A DNA stretch of 63,517 bases from positions 1 to 63,517 of the forward strand of contig JAMPXK010000008.1 in NCBI GenBank assembly GCA_023701245.1, given 5' to 3'. This document shows, in pieces, positions 22,740 through 34,745 of this stretch. The stretch's first letter is position 1; every line of letters starts with the position of its first letter. The translations under genes were made by a program, and so were the position numbers. The notes under the pieces were generated by a model, which did not search any database, had not been told where the DNA came from, and was given only the letters and a program-made list of their open reading frames with translations. The DNA comes from Elusimicrobiales bacterium. GTDB lineage: Bacteria > Elusimicrobiota > Elusimicrobia > Elusimicrobiales > UBA9959.

Positions 22740-23501
22740 ATGGCACAAAAACGAGACAACTGCATCATCCTCCTGCTGGACGCCCCCGAGCCGGAGAAAA
22801 TAAGCCAGGAACTTAAGACGGCTTTCGGCCCGGAGCGGGCCGTGCACGTCAACACGGACCTGCTTTCCAATATTTATAAATTGGCTAAATCCTTTCCCGA
22901 AGCCATTCTCATCCTTTCCTACGAAAAGACCGCGCATCACCAGGACCTCACCTGGCTGGACCCGGAAGACCCGGGCTTCCTGGAAGTCAAGAACCGCGCC
23001 CACGAAGACCGCACCGTGGACGCTTTCCGCCTGGCCTTTTTCACCGGCGCAAAAAAAGCCGTGCTGCTGAACCACCTTTCCCCGGACCTCAAGAAAGACT
23101 GGCTGTACCAGGCTTTCGATTCCGTCAACGACAAGACCGTGGTGGTGGGGCCCAACCAGGACGGTTCGCTTTACCTGCTGGGTCTCACCCAGCAGAACCT
23201 CAAGCTCCTGGAAACCCCCGGCTTCTCGCACGGCAAGAGCGCGGAAACCCTCGCCGACCGCGCCAAGAAGAGCAAACTCTCCGTTTTCAACACCCCGGAA
23301 ACCTTCGCCGTGACCGGCGAGGAGGCCCTGCGCAAGTGGATGGAGAACCGGGAGGCCCTGCCGCCCCTTTTCCACCCCGAGGAGCCGCGCCAGCCCGCGG
23401 CCGCCGGGCAGCAGCCTGAGCACCGCCGGCACCACAAGCGCCACCTGCGCAACGGCCAGGAGCCCGGCCTGCCCCCCACCCCCGAAAAACCCCCGCTTTA
23501 A
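22740..23501 (+). CDS. DUF2064-like (glycosyltransferase-A-fold) protein, divergent
   Basis: A 253-aa protein. The core resembles the DUF2064/TIGR04282 family of GT-A-fold proteins: IILLLDAPEPEKISQEL at the N-terminus, RLAFFTGAKKAVLLN in the middle, and VVVGPNQDGSLYLLGLTQQN, corresponding to the family GPxxDGGYYLIGL. The conserved Gly and Asp are present, but the first strand lacks the usual K-x-P motif, so activity is uncertain. The last 45 residues are Pro/His/Arg-rich and probably disordered. No SD; AT-rich promoter-like sequence with TATAAT at 22701 lies upstream. A palindromic repeat follows immediately. Confidence 0.7.
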   Translation: MAQKRDNCIILLLDAPEPEKISQELKTAFGPERAVHVNTDLLSNIYKLAKSFPEAILILSYEKTAHHQDLTWLDPEDPGFLEVKNRAHEDRTVDAFRLAFFTGAKKAVLLNHLSPDLKKDWLYQAFDSVNDKTVVVGPNQDGSLYLLGLTQQNLKLLETPGFSHGKSAETLADRAKKSKLSVFNTPETFAVTGEEALRKWMENREALPPLFHPEEPRQPAAAGQQPEHRRHHKRHLRNGQEPGLPPTPEKPPL

Positions 23502-23507
23502 AGAAGA

Positions 23508-23590
23508 GGGGACGTTGTTGACTATTTGACTATCCGTCAACACGTCCATTCGCAGTCGCGGCAAATAGTCAAATAGTCAAGAACGTCCCC
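23508..23590. mobile_element. Short palindromic repeat element (RAYT/REP- or MITE-like), copy A
   Basis: An 83-bp unit with 26-bp inverted ends that differ at one position. The left end is GGGGACGTTGTTGACT followed by ATTTGACTAT; the right end is the complement. Each end contains a tandem TGACTAT repeat, with 29 nt of unique sequence between. The same left end recurs at 63455. No transposase is present, so it would be mobilized in trans. Ends of the form GGGGACGTT are common in REP-like repeats linked to Y1 transposases (recalled knowledge). Confidence 0.75.
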
Positions 23591-23624
23591 AACTGCACGT
23601 GACCGGGGACAGGAGCGCGCTTTT

Positions 23625-24953
23625 ATGAAAAACCTGCATAATGTTTGCGAAAAGATCTTCCGCCTGGCCAAGGGAGCGCAGTGCGAGGTCATGGCGGAAG
23701 CCAGGGACTGGGCGCTGACGCGCTTCGCCGAGAACGTCATCTCCCAGAACGTGGCCTCCTCCTCCCTGAACCTGTCGGTGCGCCTGCTGGACGCCGGCCG
23801 GACCGTCAAGGTGAACCTGAACCAGGCCGACGACGCTTCGCTCAAGCGGGGCGTCGCCTCCGGCCTGGAGATCCTGCGCCACCAGAAAAAGGACCCCAAC
23901 CTGCTGCCGCTGGCCAAACCCCGCCCCCTGCCGCCCGGCAAGAACCTCTACGACAGGGAGACCGCCGGCCTGCCGCCGGCCTGGCGCGCGGCGCGCGCCG
24001 GCGACCTGGTCCGCGCCTGCAAAAAGAAAAAGCAGACGGCCTGCGGCACCGTGGAGAACGGCGCCTCCGTGCTGGTCATCGCCAACAGCCTGGGCCTTTA
24101 CGCCGAGCACAGGGAAAGTTACGCGGCCCACAGCGCCACCGTGCGCGACCGCGACGGTTCAGGCTGGGCCGAGCGCCAGTCTTTCGACGCGCGGGAGATC
24201 CCGTTCGCTCTGGTGAACGAGACCGCCATGGCCAAGGCCGCCGCCAGCCGCGCGCCGCGCGAGATAAAGCCCGGCAAATATACGGTGGTGCTGGAACCGC
24301 ACGCCGCCGCCGGCCTGCTGACTTTCCTGGGCGCCTACGGTTTTGGCGGCCAGCTCTACAACGACGGCCGCAGTTTCGTCTGCGGCAAACTCGGCAAGAA
24401 ACTGTTCAGCCCGCTCTTGTCCATGGAGGACAACGCCCTGGACGGCCCCTGCGCCGGCATGGTTTTCGACTACGAGGGGCAGCCGCGTTCCCGGGTCACC
24501 CTGGTGGAGAACGGCACGGTAAAAGCCGTGCTCCACGACCGCAAAACCGCCAAAAAAGCGAAAACGGCCTCCACGGGGCATGCCTTGCCGCAGCCCAGCT
24601 TCCTTGGCCCCATCCCCCTCAACCTGTCCATAAAACCCGGCCAGGGCACGCTGGAGGCCCTTATAAAGGGTACGGAACGCGGCATCCTGGTCACGCAGTT
24701 CCACTATACCAACCTGCTGCGGCCGCAAACGGTGGAAATGACCGGCATGACGCGCAACGGCACCTTCATGATAGAGAACGGCAGGATAGCCTACCCGATA
24801 AAGAACCTGCGCTTCACGCAGAGCATGGTGGACGCTTTCACCCGGGTGCAGGCCGTGGCCGGCGCCCCGCTGCTGATAGCGGAATGGGGCAGCATCTCCT
24901 GCCCGGCCATGCGGCTGGACGGTTTTAATTTTTCCTCGTCGACTAAATTCTAA
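23625..24953 (+). CDS. tldE: TldE/PmbA-type metallopeptidase subunit
   Basis: The non-catalytic-motif partner of TldD in the TldD/TldE heterodimer that degrades unfolded peptides and matures some peptide products. The 442-aa chain has the family's N-terminal RFAENVISQNV, VRDRDGSGWAE in the middle, and a C-terminal region with SMEDNALDG, FDYEGQPRSRVTLVENG, IKPGQGTLEALIKGTERGILVTQF and IENGRIAYPIKNLRFTQSM, all hallmarks of PmbA/TldE. No HExxxH motif, as expected for TldE. It is followed by tldD after 10 nt, so the two subunits are made together. The SD before ATG is weak. Confidence 0.92.
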   Translation: MKNLHNVCEKIFRLAKGAQCEVMAEARDWALTRFAENVISQNVASSSLNLSVRLLDAGRTVKVNLNQADDASLKRGVASGLEILRHQKKDPNLLPLAKPRPLPPGKNLYDRETAGLPPAWRAARAGDLVRACKKKKQTACGTVENGASVLVIANSLGLYAEHRESYAAHSATVRDRDGSGWAERQSFDAREIPFALVNETAMAKAAASRAPREIKPGKYTVVLEPHAAAGLLTFLGAYGFGGQLYNDGRSFVCGKLGKKLFSPLLSMEDNALDGPCAGMVFDYEGQPRSRVTLVENGTVKAVLHDRKTAKKAKTASTGHALPQPSFLGPIPLNLSIKPGQGTLEALIKGTERGILVTQFHYTNLLRPQTVEMTGMTRNGTFMIENGRIAYPIKNLRFTQSMVDAFTRVQAVAGAPLLIAEWGSISCPAMRLDGFNFSSSTKF

Positions 24954-24963
24954 AGGATACGCC

Positions 24964-26409
24964 ATGTTCAAATTAGCCGCAGCAGCCATAGAGATCGCCA
25001 GGAAGCACCGCGCGGAATTCGGCGATATCCGCATAGTAGAAGACCGCCGCCAGGGCCTCGCCGTCAAGAACGGCGAAATAGCCGGCCTCACCGACCAGGT
25101 CACCCTGGGCTACGGCGTGCGCGTGCTCTACAAGGGCGCCTGGGGCTTCGCCTCCGGCAGCGTGATGACCGAGCGCGGCGTGGCGGAGACGGCGCAGAAA
25201 GCCGTGGCCATAGCCAAGGCCAGCCGCCTGCTGATGGCGGGCCGGGTGCGCCTGGCCCCCGAACCCGCCTACCAGGACTTCTGGCAGACGCCTTTTCTTA
25301 AAGACCCGTTCGCGGTGCCGGTGCAGCAAAAGCTGGACCTGCTGCTGCGGCTGGACGCCCTGATGCGCCGCAACAAGGACGTGCGCATAGCTTCCTCCGA
25401 AATGCGCTTTATCCGCGAGCACCAGTGGCACATGACCACCGATGGCTCCAGGATAGAGCAGGTGCTGCTTTCTTCCGGCGGCGGCATCACCGCCACGGCG
25501 GTAAAGAACGGCGAATCGCAGATGCGCGGCTACCCCTGCTCGCACGGCGGGCAGACCCTGGGCGGCGGCTGGGAGATAATAGAAGCCATGGACCTGGCGG
25601 CGCACGCCGAACGCGTCGGCGACGAAGCCGCGGCCCTGCTGCGGGCCCCCGCCTGCCCGGCCGGCCCCCGGGACCTGATAATTTCCGGCAACCAGATGGC
25701 CCTGCAGATCCACGAATCCGTAGGCCACGCCTCCGAACTGGACCGCGTGCTGGGCTACGAAGAATCCTACGCGGGGTCCAGCTTCGCCACCACGGAGAAA
25801 TACAGGAAGTTCCGCTACGGCTCGCCCCTGGTCAACCTGGTGGCCGACGCCACGCTGCCGGGCGGCCTCGCCACGGCCGGCTACGACGACGACGCCGTGA
25901 AGGCCCAGCGCTGGCACATAGTCAAGGACGGCATCCTGTCCGGCTACATGACCAACCGCGAATTCTGCGGCCGCATAGGCATGGAGCGGTCCTGGGGCAG
26001 CTGCCGCGCCGACGGTTATTCCAATATCCCGATAACGCGCATCTGCAACCTCAGCCTGATGCCGGGCGCTTCCTCCACCGAGGAGCTCGTCTCCGGCATC
26101 CGCGACGGCGTGATGATGGAGAACAACGTGTCCTGGAGCATAGACCAGCGCCGCCTCAACTTCCAGTTCGGCTGCGAGATCGGCTGGCTGATAAAGAACG
26201 GCAAGAAGACCCGGATGGTGAAGAACCCGACGTACCAGGGCATCACGCCCGAGTTCTGGGGCTCCTGCGACGGCATCGCCGGCCCCGACGAATGGCGCCT
26301 GTGGGGCGTGGCCAACTGCGGCAAGGGCCAGCCCGGCCAGACGGCCATGATGTGCCACGGCTCCAGCCCGGCGCGTTTCCGCAAGGTTAAAATAGGCGTT
26401 CACGGCTGA
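24964..26409 (+). CDS. tldD: TldD metallopeptidase subunit
   Basis: The zinc-binding subunit of the TldD/TldE protease. The 481-aa protein has the HExxxH motif in IHESVGHASELDRVLG (H250, E251, H255) and the family's N-terminal VKNGEIAGLTDQVTLGYGVRVLYKGAWGFASG. Later come GYDDDAVKAQRWHIVKDGILSGYMTNRE and the C-terminal IRDGVMMENNVSWSIDQRRLNFQFG and WGVANCGKGQPGQ. AAAGGA precedes the ATG. The pair occurs in many bacteria without known toxin clusters, and no peptide natural-product genes are seen nearby. The 33-aa peptide at 53026 is far away, so any link would be speculative. Confidence 0.95.
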   Translation: MFKLAAAAIEIARKHRAEFGDIRIVEDRRQGLAVKNGEIAGLTDQVTLGYGVRVLYKGAWGFASGSVMTERGVAETAQKAVAIAKASRLLMAGRVRLAPEPAYQDFWQTPFLKDPFAVPVQQKLDLLLRLDALMRRNKDVRIASSEMRFIREHQWHMTTDGSRIEQVLLSSGGGITATAVKNGESQMRGYPCSHGGQTLGGGWEIIEAMDLAAHAERVGDEAAALLRAPACPAGPRDLIISGNQMALQIHESVGHASELDRVLGYEESYAGSSFATTEKYRKFRYGSPLVNLVADATLPGGLATAGYDDDAVKAQRWHIVKDGILSGYMTNREFCGRIGMERSWGSCRADGYSNIPITRICNLSLMPGASSTEELVSGIRDGVMMENNVSWSIDQRRLNFQFGCEIGWLIKNGKKTRMVKNPTYQGITPEFWGSCDGIAGPDEWRLWGVANCGKGQPGQTAMMCHGSSPARFRKVKIGVHG

Positions 26410-26443
26410 AAGCCGCACCCGGCCTGAACGCTTGTTTTTCCTA

Positions 26444-26472
26444 TTGACTTGCCCCTATAGAATAAATAATAT
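26444..26472 (+). promoter_or_regulatory. Promoter upstream of dnaA
   Basis: TTGACT (26444-26449), 17 bp spacer, TAATAT (26467-26472). It lies 167 nt upstream of the dnaA start, leaving a long AT-rich leader. Confidence 0.65.
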
Positions 26473-26480
26473 ATATGGAG

Positions 26481-26503
26481 GCCCGTTGAACCGGGCTTTC
26501 TTT
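26481..26503 (+). terminator. Terminator-like hairpin in the dnaA leader
   Basis: GCCCG-TTGAAC-CGGGC followed by TTTCTTTC, just after the predicted start point. It could attenuate dnaA transcription. The short stem makes this tentative. Confidence 0.4.
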
Positions 26504-26646
26504 CACATTTTCGCAACACTTTTTGCCCGGCTGACCAATAACTCTATAGGGCTAAAAAAAGTTATTAACATAAAAAAGCTTTATAAAATAACAACTTTTA
26601 ACACCCTGCATCAAATTACTAACACTTGTGGATAACTTGTGGATAA
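26504..26646. other. Candidate replication origin (oriC) segment: AT-rich region with DnaA boxes
   Basis: The sequence from about 26540 to 26620 is strongly AT-rich in an otherwise G+C-rich window (GTTATTAACATAAAAAAG, TTTATAAAATAACAAC). It ends in two DnaA boxes TTGTGGATAA at 26626-26635 and 26637-26646, 11 bp apart. The position before dnaA is the usual bacterial oriC place. Only two perfect boxes are visible, so the functional origin may also involve the dnaA-dnaN gap. Confidence 0.65.
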
Positions 26647-27991
26647 CTTAACCGATATCAAGTCTCTCTGGGAGGAAGTGATCAAAAAGCTCGGCGCCGA
26701 GATAGGCGCGGGCCCCATCGACCTTTGGATACGCCCCATAAAGCCTCTTTTCTTCGAAGGCGACACTCTTAAGCTTGAAGTTCCCGACTCCGTCATCTAC
26801 AACACCGTAAAGCAGCGCTACGAGGAGAAGATCCTGCAGCTGCTCGCCGGCCTCACCGGGAAAGAATTTAAAATAAACTATTCCATGTCGCTGGTCCCGA
26901 CGGAGCCGCTGCCGCAGCAGAAGGCCACCCCGGCTTCCGTGGCCCTGCCGGCCAATTATTTTTCCTTCAATCCCAATTACACTTTCGAGTCCTTCATCAT
27001 GGGCACGTCCAACCGCTTCGCCTTCGCGTCGGCGGAGGGCGTGGCCAAGACCCCCGGCCAGACCAACCCCTTCTTCATCTACAGCCCTCCCGGCCTGGGT
27101 AAAACGCATCTGCTGCACGCCATCGCGCACGGCATCTTCAAGAACAACCCCGGCGCCCGCATCCTCTACACCGCCAGCGAGAATTTCGTCAACGAATACA
27201 TCGACGCGGTGCGCGGCGGCGCCACGGAGCAGTTCCGCAGCAAGTACCGCAAACTGGACTGCCTGCTGCTCGACGATATCCAGTTCCTGGTGGACAAGGA
27301 ACGCAGCGAAGAGGAATTCTTCTACACTTTCAACTCCCTGTTCGAATCCAAGAAGCAGGTGGTGGTCACCTCCGACCGGCCGCCCCGCGAACTGGCCCTG
27401 GGCCAGCGCCTGATCTCGCGCTTCCTGTCGGGCGTGGTGGCCGACATCAAGATCCCGGATTTCGAAACGCGCGTGGCCATCCTGCGCCAGAAGCGCGACC
27501 AGCACAATTACGAGATCCCGGACGATGTCATCACCTTCATAGCCGAGAACGTTAAAAAAAGCATCAGGGAGCTGGAAGGCTGCCTTATCACGGTGGGGAA
27601 CTTCTGCACCAACATGAAGATCCAGCCGTCCATAGACGCCGTCAAAGAGATCATTAAAGACCATATCAGCGATCCGGAGCACGAAGACCGGAAAGTCACC
27701 ATAGAGATAATAAAGAACGTGGTGTCCGATAAATACAATATCGAGATGAAGGACTTTAACTCCAAAAAGCGCAACGAAAATATAGCTTTTCCGCGGCAGG
27801 TGGCCATGTACCTGGCCTGCAGCATGACCGAAATGTCGCTTAACGATATCGGCGACGCCTTCGGCCGAGACCACGCCACGGTGCTGTACGCCAAGAACAA
27901 GATAGGCCAGATGGTGCAGACGGACCCGTATTTCAACGAGACGCTGAACCACATGATAACTAAGATAAAGAATGTTAGTAACTCGGTTTAG
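26639..27991 (+). CDS. dnaA: Chromosomal replication initiator DnaA
   Basis: Binds DnaA boxes and melts oriC. The 450-aa protein has domain I (LWEEVIKKLGAEIGAGPIDLWIRP), a short linker, the AAA+ domain with YTFESFIMGTSNRFA, Walker A SPPGLGKTHLL (about 147-157), LLLDDIQFLVDKERSEEEFF and the arginine-finger region. Domain IV contains MYLACSMTEMSLNDIGDAFGRDHATVLYA, the DnaA-box recognition signature (DHATV, about 409). The start is GTG at 26639: an in-frame TAA at 26633 blocks any upstream start. This GTG lies inside the second DnaA box, so DnaA binding would occlude its own translation start region. No SD is present. Confidence 0.97.
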   Translation: MDNLTDIKSLWEEVIKKLGAEIGAGPIDLWIRPIKPLFFEGDTLKLEVPDSVIYNTVKQRYEEKILQLLAGLTGKEFKINYSMSLVPTEPLPQQKATPASVALPANYFSFNPNYTFESFIMGTSNRFAFASAEGVAKTPGQTNPFFIYSPPGLGKTHLLHAIAHGIFKNNPGARILYTASENFVNEYIDAVRGGATEQFRSKYRKLDCLLLDDIQFLVDKERSEEEFFYTFNSLFESKKQVVVTSDRPPRELALGQRLISRFLSGVVADIKIPDFETRVAILRQKRDQHNYEIPDDVITFIAENVKKSIRELEGCLITVGNFCTNMKIQPSIDAVKEIIKDHISDPEHEDRKVTIEIIKNVVSDKYNIEMKDFNSKKRNENIAFPRQVAMYLACSMTEMSLNDIGDAFGRDHATVLYAKNKIGQMVQTDPYFNETLNHMITKIKNVSNSV

Positions 27992-28000
27992 ATGGTAATA

Positions 28001-28092
28001 AGGGTGTTCTGTGTCAGCAGTGTCAGTAAAATATAGCAGCCTGTTAATAACTTCTCCCAATGATTTCAACAGCGCTGACACTATCAACACCC
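28001..28092. repeat. Two-part inverted repeat in the dnaA-dnaN gap
   Basis: Left arm AGGGTGTT-CT-GTGTCAGC (28001-28018), right arm GCTGACAC-TATC-AACACCCT (28074-28092). The left arm is followed by a second GTGTCAG (28020-28026). About 55 nt of AT-rich sequence is enclosed. No T-tract. Possible origin element or regulatory structure for dnaN. Confidence 0.6.
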
Positions 28093-28108
28093 TATCTTAT
28101 AGAGGAGT

Positions 28109-29230
28109 ATGATGATGAAAATAAACAGTAACAGGGAAACCCTGATAAAGGGAATTCAAACCATACAGGCCGGCGTCTCATCCAAGACCGGCACTATACC
28201 TATATTACAGAACTTCCTGATGGAAACCGAGGACAAGGGCCTTAAGGTCGTATTCACGGACCTGGAGATGGCTATAAAGCACCATATCCCGGTAGAGATA
28301 AAGGGCGAAGGCAGTATAACGGTCCCGATAAAGAAGTTCATGGAGATCGTGCAGAACCTGGGGGAGGATTCCGCGGTGAACATAGCCGTGGATGAAAGCA
28401 ACAGGATCTCCATCCTCAGCGGCAAGTCCCGCTTTAAGCTGGGCGGCGCTCCCAAGAACGATTACCCGGTCATCCCGGACCTGGACGAAAGCAATTCTTT
28501 CAAGGTGCCGGCCAAGCTCCTGGCCGAGATGATCAACAGCACCATCTTCTCCGCTTCCACGGAAGACGATAGGCATTTTCTCAACGGCCTGCTGTGGAAA
28601 TACGACAAAGACCTGTTCTCCCTGGTGGCCACGGACGGCCGCCGCCTGGCCATCGCCTCTTCCAAGAAGGTGAAGGCCAAGAAAGAATTCAAGGTTATCG
28701 TGCCTTCCAAGATCCTGGGCGAACTGGCCCGCTTTATAAAAGGCGCGGGCGTGAAGGACGCGGAGGAAGTGACCGTGGGCCTTTCCTCCAACCAGATAGG
28801 GTTCAAGATCGGCAAGACCGTGTTCATCTCCCGCCTGGTGGAGGGGAATTTCCCGGCCTACGAGCAGATCATTCCCAAGAGCCACGACATGGAGATAGTC
28901 ATCAACGCCGAAAAGCTTATGGCCGTCACCAAGCGCGCGGCCATCTGCTCCAACGAGCGCTCCGGGGCCGTGAAGTACACCTTCAAGCCCGGCGCCCTGG
29001 TGGTCAATTCCGCTTCCCAGAGCATGGATTTCGAGGACGAAGTGGAGATAGATTATAAAGGCAAAGAGTTCCAGATCAGCTTCAATCCCAAGTTCGTGAT
29101 GGATATCCTCAAGTCCGCCGGCGAGGGCGAGATCACCGCCGAATTCACGTCCCCGGCCACCCCGGCGCTGGTCCGGGTGAAGGGCCGCGAGGACCTGGTC
29201 TATATAGTGATGCCCCTGCGCACGCAGTGA
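28109..29230 (+). CDS. dnaN: DNA polymerase III beta clamp
   Basis: The sliding clamp that tethers DNA polymerase and other factors to DNA. The 373-aa chain has the three-domain clamp fold: domain 1 begins MKINSNRETLIKGIQTIQAGVSSKTGTIPILQNFLME, with FKLGGAPKNDYPVIPD closing it. Domain 2 includes RHFLNGLLWKYDKDLFSLVATDGRRLAIAS, and domain 3 ends YIVMPLRTQ, the typical PMR-L C-terminus. Three ATGs in a row (28109, 28112, 28115) follow AGAGGAG at 28101-28107. The third gives the best spacing, so the true start is probably 28115 and the protein 371 aa. The DUF721 gene follows after one base. Confidence 0.97.
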   Translation: MMMKINSNRETLIKGIQTIQAGVSSKTGTIPILQNFLMETEDKGLKVVFTDLEMAIKHHIPVEIKGEGSITVPIKKFMEIVQNLGEDSAVNIAVDESNRISILSGKSRFKLGGAPKNDYPVIPDLDESNSFKVPAKLLAEMINSTIFSASTEDDRHFLNGLLWKYDKDLFSLVATDGRRLAIASSKKVKAKKEFKVIVPSKILGELARFIKGAGVKDAEEVTVGLSSNQIGFKIGKTVFISRLVEGNFPAYEQIIPKSHDMEIVINAEKLMAVTKRAAICSNERSGAVKYTFKPGALVVNSASQSMDFEDEVEIDYKGKEFQISFNPKFVMDILKSAGEGEITAEFTSPATPALVRVKGREDLVYIVMPLRTQ

Positions 29231-29231
29231 T

Positions 29232-29537
29232 ATGTTCTTAAAGCGCAGAAGCTCCAACTGGAACAAGGCGGACACGGTCTGCTCCTCCTGGAAGTTCCTC
29301 GGCATGGCCGGCCTGGACCGGCTGGCCATCCTGGACGCGGTCTGGAAGAAGGAGATGGGCCGCCTGGGCGAGCATTGCGCCCTCCTGGGAGTGGAGCGCG
29401 GGTTCATCCTGGTGAAGCCGTCCTCTTCCGCGGCGGCCAGCGAACTGGCCCTGCGCAGCTCGGTCCTGGTAAAAGGCCTTAATAAATATTTCAAGCGGCC
29501 GTGGATAAAGGCCATAAAAACGGCCAACAGTATTTAA
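29232..29537 (+). CDS. DUF721/DciA-like protein
   Basis: A 101-aa protein with the DUF721 core: LAILDAVWKKEMGRLGEHCALLGVERGFILVKPSSSAAASELALRSSVLVKGLNKYF, matching the usual W-x-x-x-V-G...H and the A/E-L-x-x-x-x-x-L-L-x-x-I-N pattern. DciA-type DUF721 proteins help load or act with the replicative helicase in bacteria that lack DnaC/DnaI. The place between dnaN and gyrB is where recF usually sits; recF is absent here. It begins one base after the dnaN stop, so translation is coupled. The N-terminus (MFLKRRSSNWNK) is short. Family fit is good; function is by analogy. Confidence 0.82.
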   Translation: MFLKRRSSNWNKADTVCSSWKFLGMAGLDRLAILDAVWKKEMGRLGEHCALLGVERGFILVKPSSSAAASELALRSSVLVKGLNKYFKRPWIKAIKTANSI

Positions 29538-32045
<2,508 letters not shown>

Positions 32046-32061
32046 TCAACGGAGCATAGAA

Positions 32062-34569
32062 ATGGCAGAACACAAAGACCTTACACCGAAGCAGCCGGAG
32101 AACATGTTCGTCAACATCGTCGACCGGGACATCAGCGAGGAAATGAAGTCCTCGTATATAGACTACTCCATGAGCGTCATCGTGGGCCGGGCCCTGCCCG
32201 ACGTGCGCGACGGCCTGAAGCCGGTGCACCGCCGGGTGCTCTTCACCATGGACGACATGGGCCTGCAGCACAACAAGCCCTTCAAGAAATCCGCCCGCAT
32301 AGTCGGCGACGTGATGGGTAAGTACCACCCGCACGGCGACGCCTCCATTTACGACACCCTCGTACGCATGGCCCAGCCGTTCAGCCTGCGCTACATGCTG
32401 GTGGACGGGCAGGGCAACTTCGGTTCCGTGGACGGCGACCCCGCCGCCGCGATGCGCTACACCGAAGCGCGCCTGTCCGGCATCGCCGGCGAACTGCTGG
32501 CCGATATCGAAAAAGAGACGGTCAAGTTCGTTCCTAACTACGACGGCTCCATGACCGAGCCCTCCGTGCTGCCCGCCAAGCTGCCTAACCTCCTGGTCAA
32601 CGGCTCTTCCGGCATCGCCGTCGGCATGGCCACCAATATCCCCACCCATAACCTGGGCGAGGTCTGCGACGCCACCATCGCCGTCATCGACAACCCCGAC
32701 ATCACGACCAAAGAACTGATGAAGATCCTCAAGGGGCCCGACTTCCCCACCGGCGGCATCATCCGCGGCCGCAAGGGGATCATGGATTACTACGAGACCG
32801 GCCGCGGCTCCATCACCACCCAGGCCCGGGCCGAGATCGAGGAGATGAAGGGCAACCGCGAGTGCATCGTCATCACCGAGATCCCCTACCAGGTCAACAA
32901 GGCCACGCTGATAGAGACCATAGCGGAACTGGTGAAAGAGAAGAAGATACCGGATATTTCCGACCTGCGCGACGAGAGCGACCGGCGCGGCATGCGCATC
33001 GTCATCGAGATCAAGCGCGACGGCAACGCCCAGGTGGTGCTGAACCAGCTCTATAAGCATACCCAGATGGAGACCGGCTTCGGCGTGATCATGCTGGCCA
33101 TCGTGGACGGCCGCCCGCGCGTGCTGCCCATTAAAGAGGTCATGAACCAGTACGTGCGCCACCGCCGCCTGATGGTGGTGAACCGCACCAAGTACGACCT
33201 GAAGAGGGCCCTGGCCCGCGCCCATATCCTGGAAGGCTACCTGATAGCGCTCCAGAACATAGACGCCGTGGTGGAGATCATCAAGAAGTCCAAGGACGCG
33301 CTGGAGGCCAAGGGCAAATTGATGGCGAAGTTCGCCCTCTCCGACATCCAGAGCCAGGCCATCCTGGACATGCGCCTGCACCAGCTCACCAAGCTGGAGA
33401 CCGGCGCCATAGAGGAAGAGCACAAGGCCCTGATGAAGCTCATCGGGGAACTGCGGGCCATCCTCGCCGACCCCAAGAAGGTCCTGAAGATCATCATCGA
33501 CGAACTCAAGGAGATGAAGGAAAAGTACGGCGACAAGCGCCAGACCGAGATCACCGGCGAAGCGGCCGAACTCGACATCGAAGACCTCATCCCCGAAGAG
33601 AAGGTCGTCATCACCATGAGCCACGGCGGCTACATCAAGCGCATCCCCGCCGACACCTACAAGGTGCAGGGCCGCGGCGGCAAGGGCATCATAGGCTCCG
33701 ACGTGAAGGAGGAGGACTTCATCGAGAAGCTCTTCGTCACCTCCAGCCACGCCACCATCCTGATGTTCACCACGCGCGGCAAAGTGTACGCGCTCAAGGG
33801 CTACGAGATCCCCGAGGGCAACCGCACCTCCCGCGGCAAGGCCATAGTGAACCTGCTGCAGGTCAAGGACGAGAAGGTTACCTCGGTGCTCGCCGTGGAA
33901 TCCTTCGACGAGGCCAAGGGCAAGGAAAGCTTCATCGTGATGTGCACCCGCAAGGGCAACATCAAGAAGACGCCTATCTCGGACTTCGCCAATATCCGGC
34001 GCGGCGGCATCATCGCCATCGGCCTGGAGGACGGCGACGTGCTGACCAGCGTGGGCCATACCGACGGCAAATACGAGATCATCATCGGCACCAAAGAGGG
34101 CATGAGCATCCGCTTCAGCGAGAGCGACGTGCGCTCCATGGGCCGCGGGGCCATGGGCGTGCGCGGCATCCGCCTGGACAAGACCGACCAGGTGGTGGGC
34201 ATGGAAGTGGCCGAGCCCAAGACCAAGAAGACGCTGCTGACGGTGTGCGTCAACGGCTTCGGCAAACGCACCGACCTCGACGAGTACCGGCACCAGGGCC
34301 GCGGCGGCTCCGGCGTGATCACCATCAAGGCCACCGACCGCAACGGCGCGGTGGTGGGCATCCACCTGGTGGAGAACAAGGACCACCTGATGGTGATGAC
34401 CGAGAAGGGCAAGATCATCCGCATGGCCTGCAAGGACCTGCGCGTGATCAGCCGCAATACCCAGGGCGTGCGCCTGGTCCGCATGGAGGAAGGCGACAAG
34501 ATAGCCTCCGTGGAACCCGTCATAGACGACGGCGAAGAACCCAAGCCCGCGGGCGAAGAGAAGAAGTAA
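32062..34569 (+). CDS. gyrA: DNA gyrase subunit A
   Basis: Cutting and rejoining subunit of gyrase. The 835-aa protein shows [30 protein letters not shown], the quinolone-determining [19 protein letters not shown] (88-106) and the active tyrosine Y133 in RYTEARLS. In the drug pocket the residue matching E. coli Ser83 is Ala94, a natural state also seen in some other bacteria; Asp98 matches Asp87. The C-terminal wrapping domain has the GyrA box QGRGGKG (about 536-542), which marks it as gyrase and not topo IV, and repeated blades such as [12 protein letters not shown] and [12 protein letters not shown]. It ends the dnaA-gyrA run with a terminator. Confidence 0.98.
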   Translation: MAEHKDLTPKQPENMFVNIVDRDISEEMKSSYIDYSMSVIVGRALPDVRDGLKPVHRRVLFTMDDMGLQHNKPFKKSARIVGDVMGKYHPHGDASIYDTLVRMAQPFSLRYMLVDGQGNFGSVDGDPAAAMRYTEARLSGIAGELLADIEKETVKFVPNYDGSMTEPSVLPAKLPNLLVNGSSGIAVGMATNIPTHNLGEVCDATIAVIDNPDITTKELMKILKGPDFPTGGIIRGRKGIMDYYETGRGSITTQARAEIEEMKGNRECIVITEIPYQVNKATLIETIAELVKEKKIPDISDLRDESDRRGMRIVIEIKRDGNAQVVLNQLYKHTQMETGFGVIMLAIVDGRPRVLPIKEVMNQYVRHRRLMVVNRTKYDLKRALARAHILEGYLIALQNIDAVVEIIKKSKDALEAKGKLMAKFALSDIQSQAILDMRLHQLTKLETGAIEEEHKALMKLIGELRAILADPKKVLKIIIDELKEMKEKYGDKRQTEITGEAAELDIEDLIPEEKVVITMSHGGYIKRIPADTYKVQGRGGKGIIGSDVKEEDFIEKLFVTSSHATILMFTTRGKVYALKGYEIPEGNRTSRGKAIVNLLQVKDEKVTSVLAVESFDEAKGKESFIVMCTRKGNIKKTPISDFANIRRGGIIAIGLEDGDVLTSVGHTDGKYEIIIGTKEGMSIRFSESDVRSMGRGAMGVRGIRLDKTDQVVGMEVAEPKTKKTLLTVCVNGFGKRTDLDEYRHQGRGGSGVITIKATDRNGAVVGIHLVENKDHLMVMTEKGKIIRMACKDLRVISRNTQGVRLVRMEEGDKIASVEPVIDDGEEPKPAGEEKK

Positions 34570-34588
34570 CCGCGGCGTTCAAAGAAGC

Positions 34589-34625
34589 GGCCGGGCGAGG
34601 GAGACCTCCCCGGCCGGTTCCTTTT
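34589..34625 (+). terminator. Terminator of gyrA
   Basis: Stem GGCCGG...GGGAG / CTCCCCGGCC with a 4-nt bulge, then GGTTCCTTTT, 20 nt past the stop. Confidence 0.75.
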
Positions 34626-34745
34626 CCCGGCGGCCGGCCCGCGGAATCGTGTAGAATATCAGAGTTATCTCCGGGAAGAGGGGAGCGGAATACCGAAGCG
34701 TTTTCCTTTTTGTGACTCCTGCCGGAGGAGGATAGATCCTTTACT

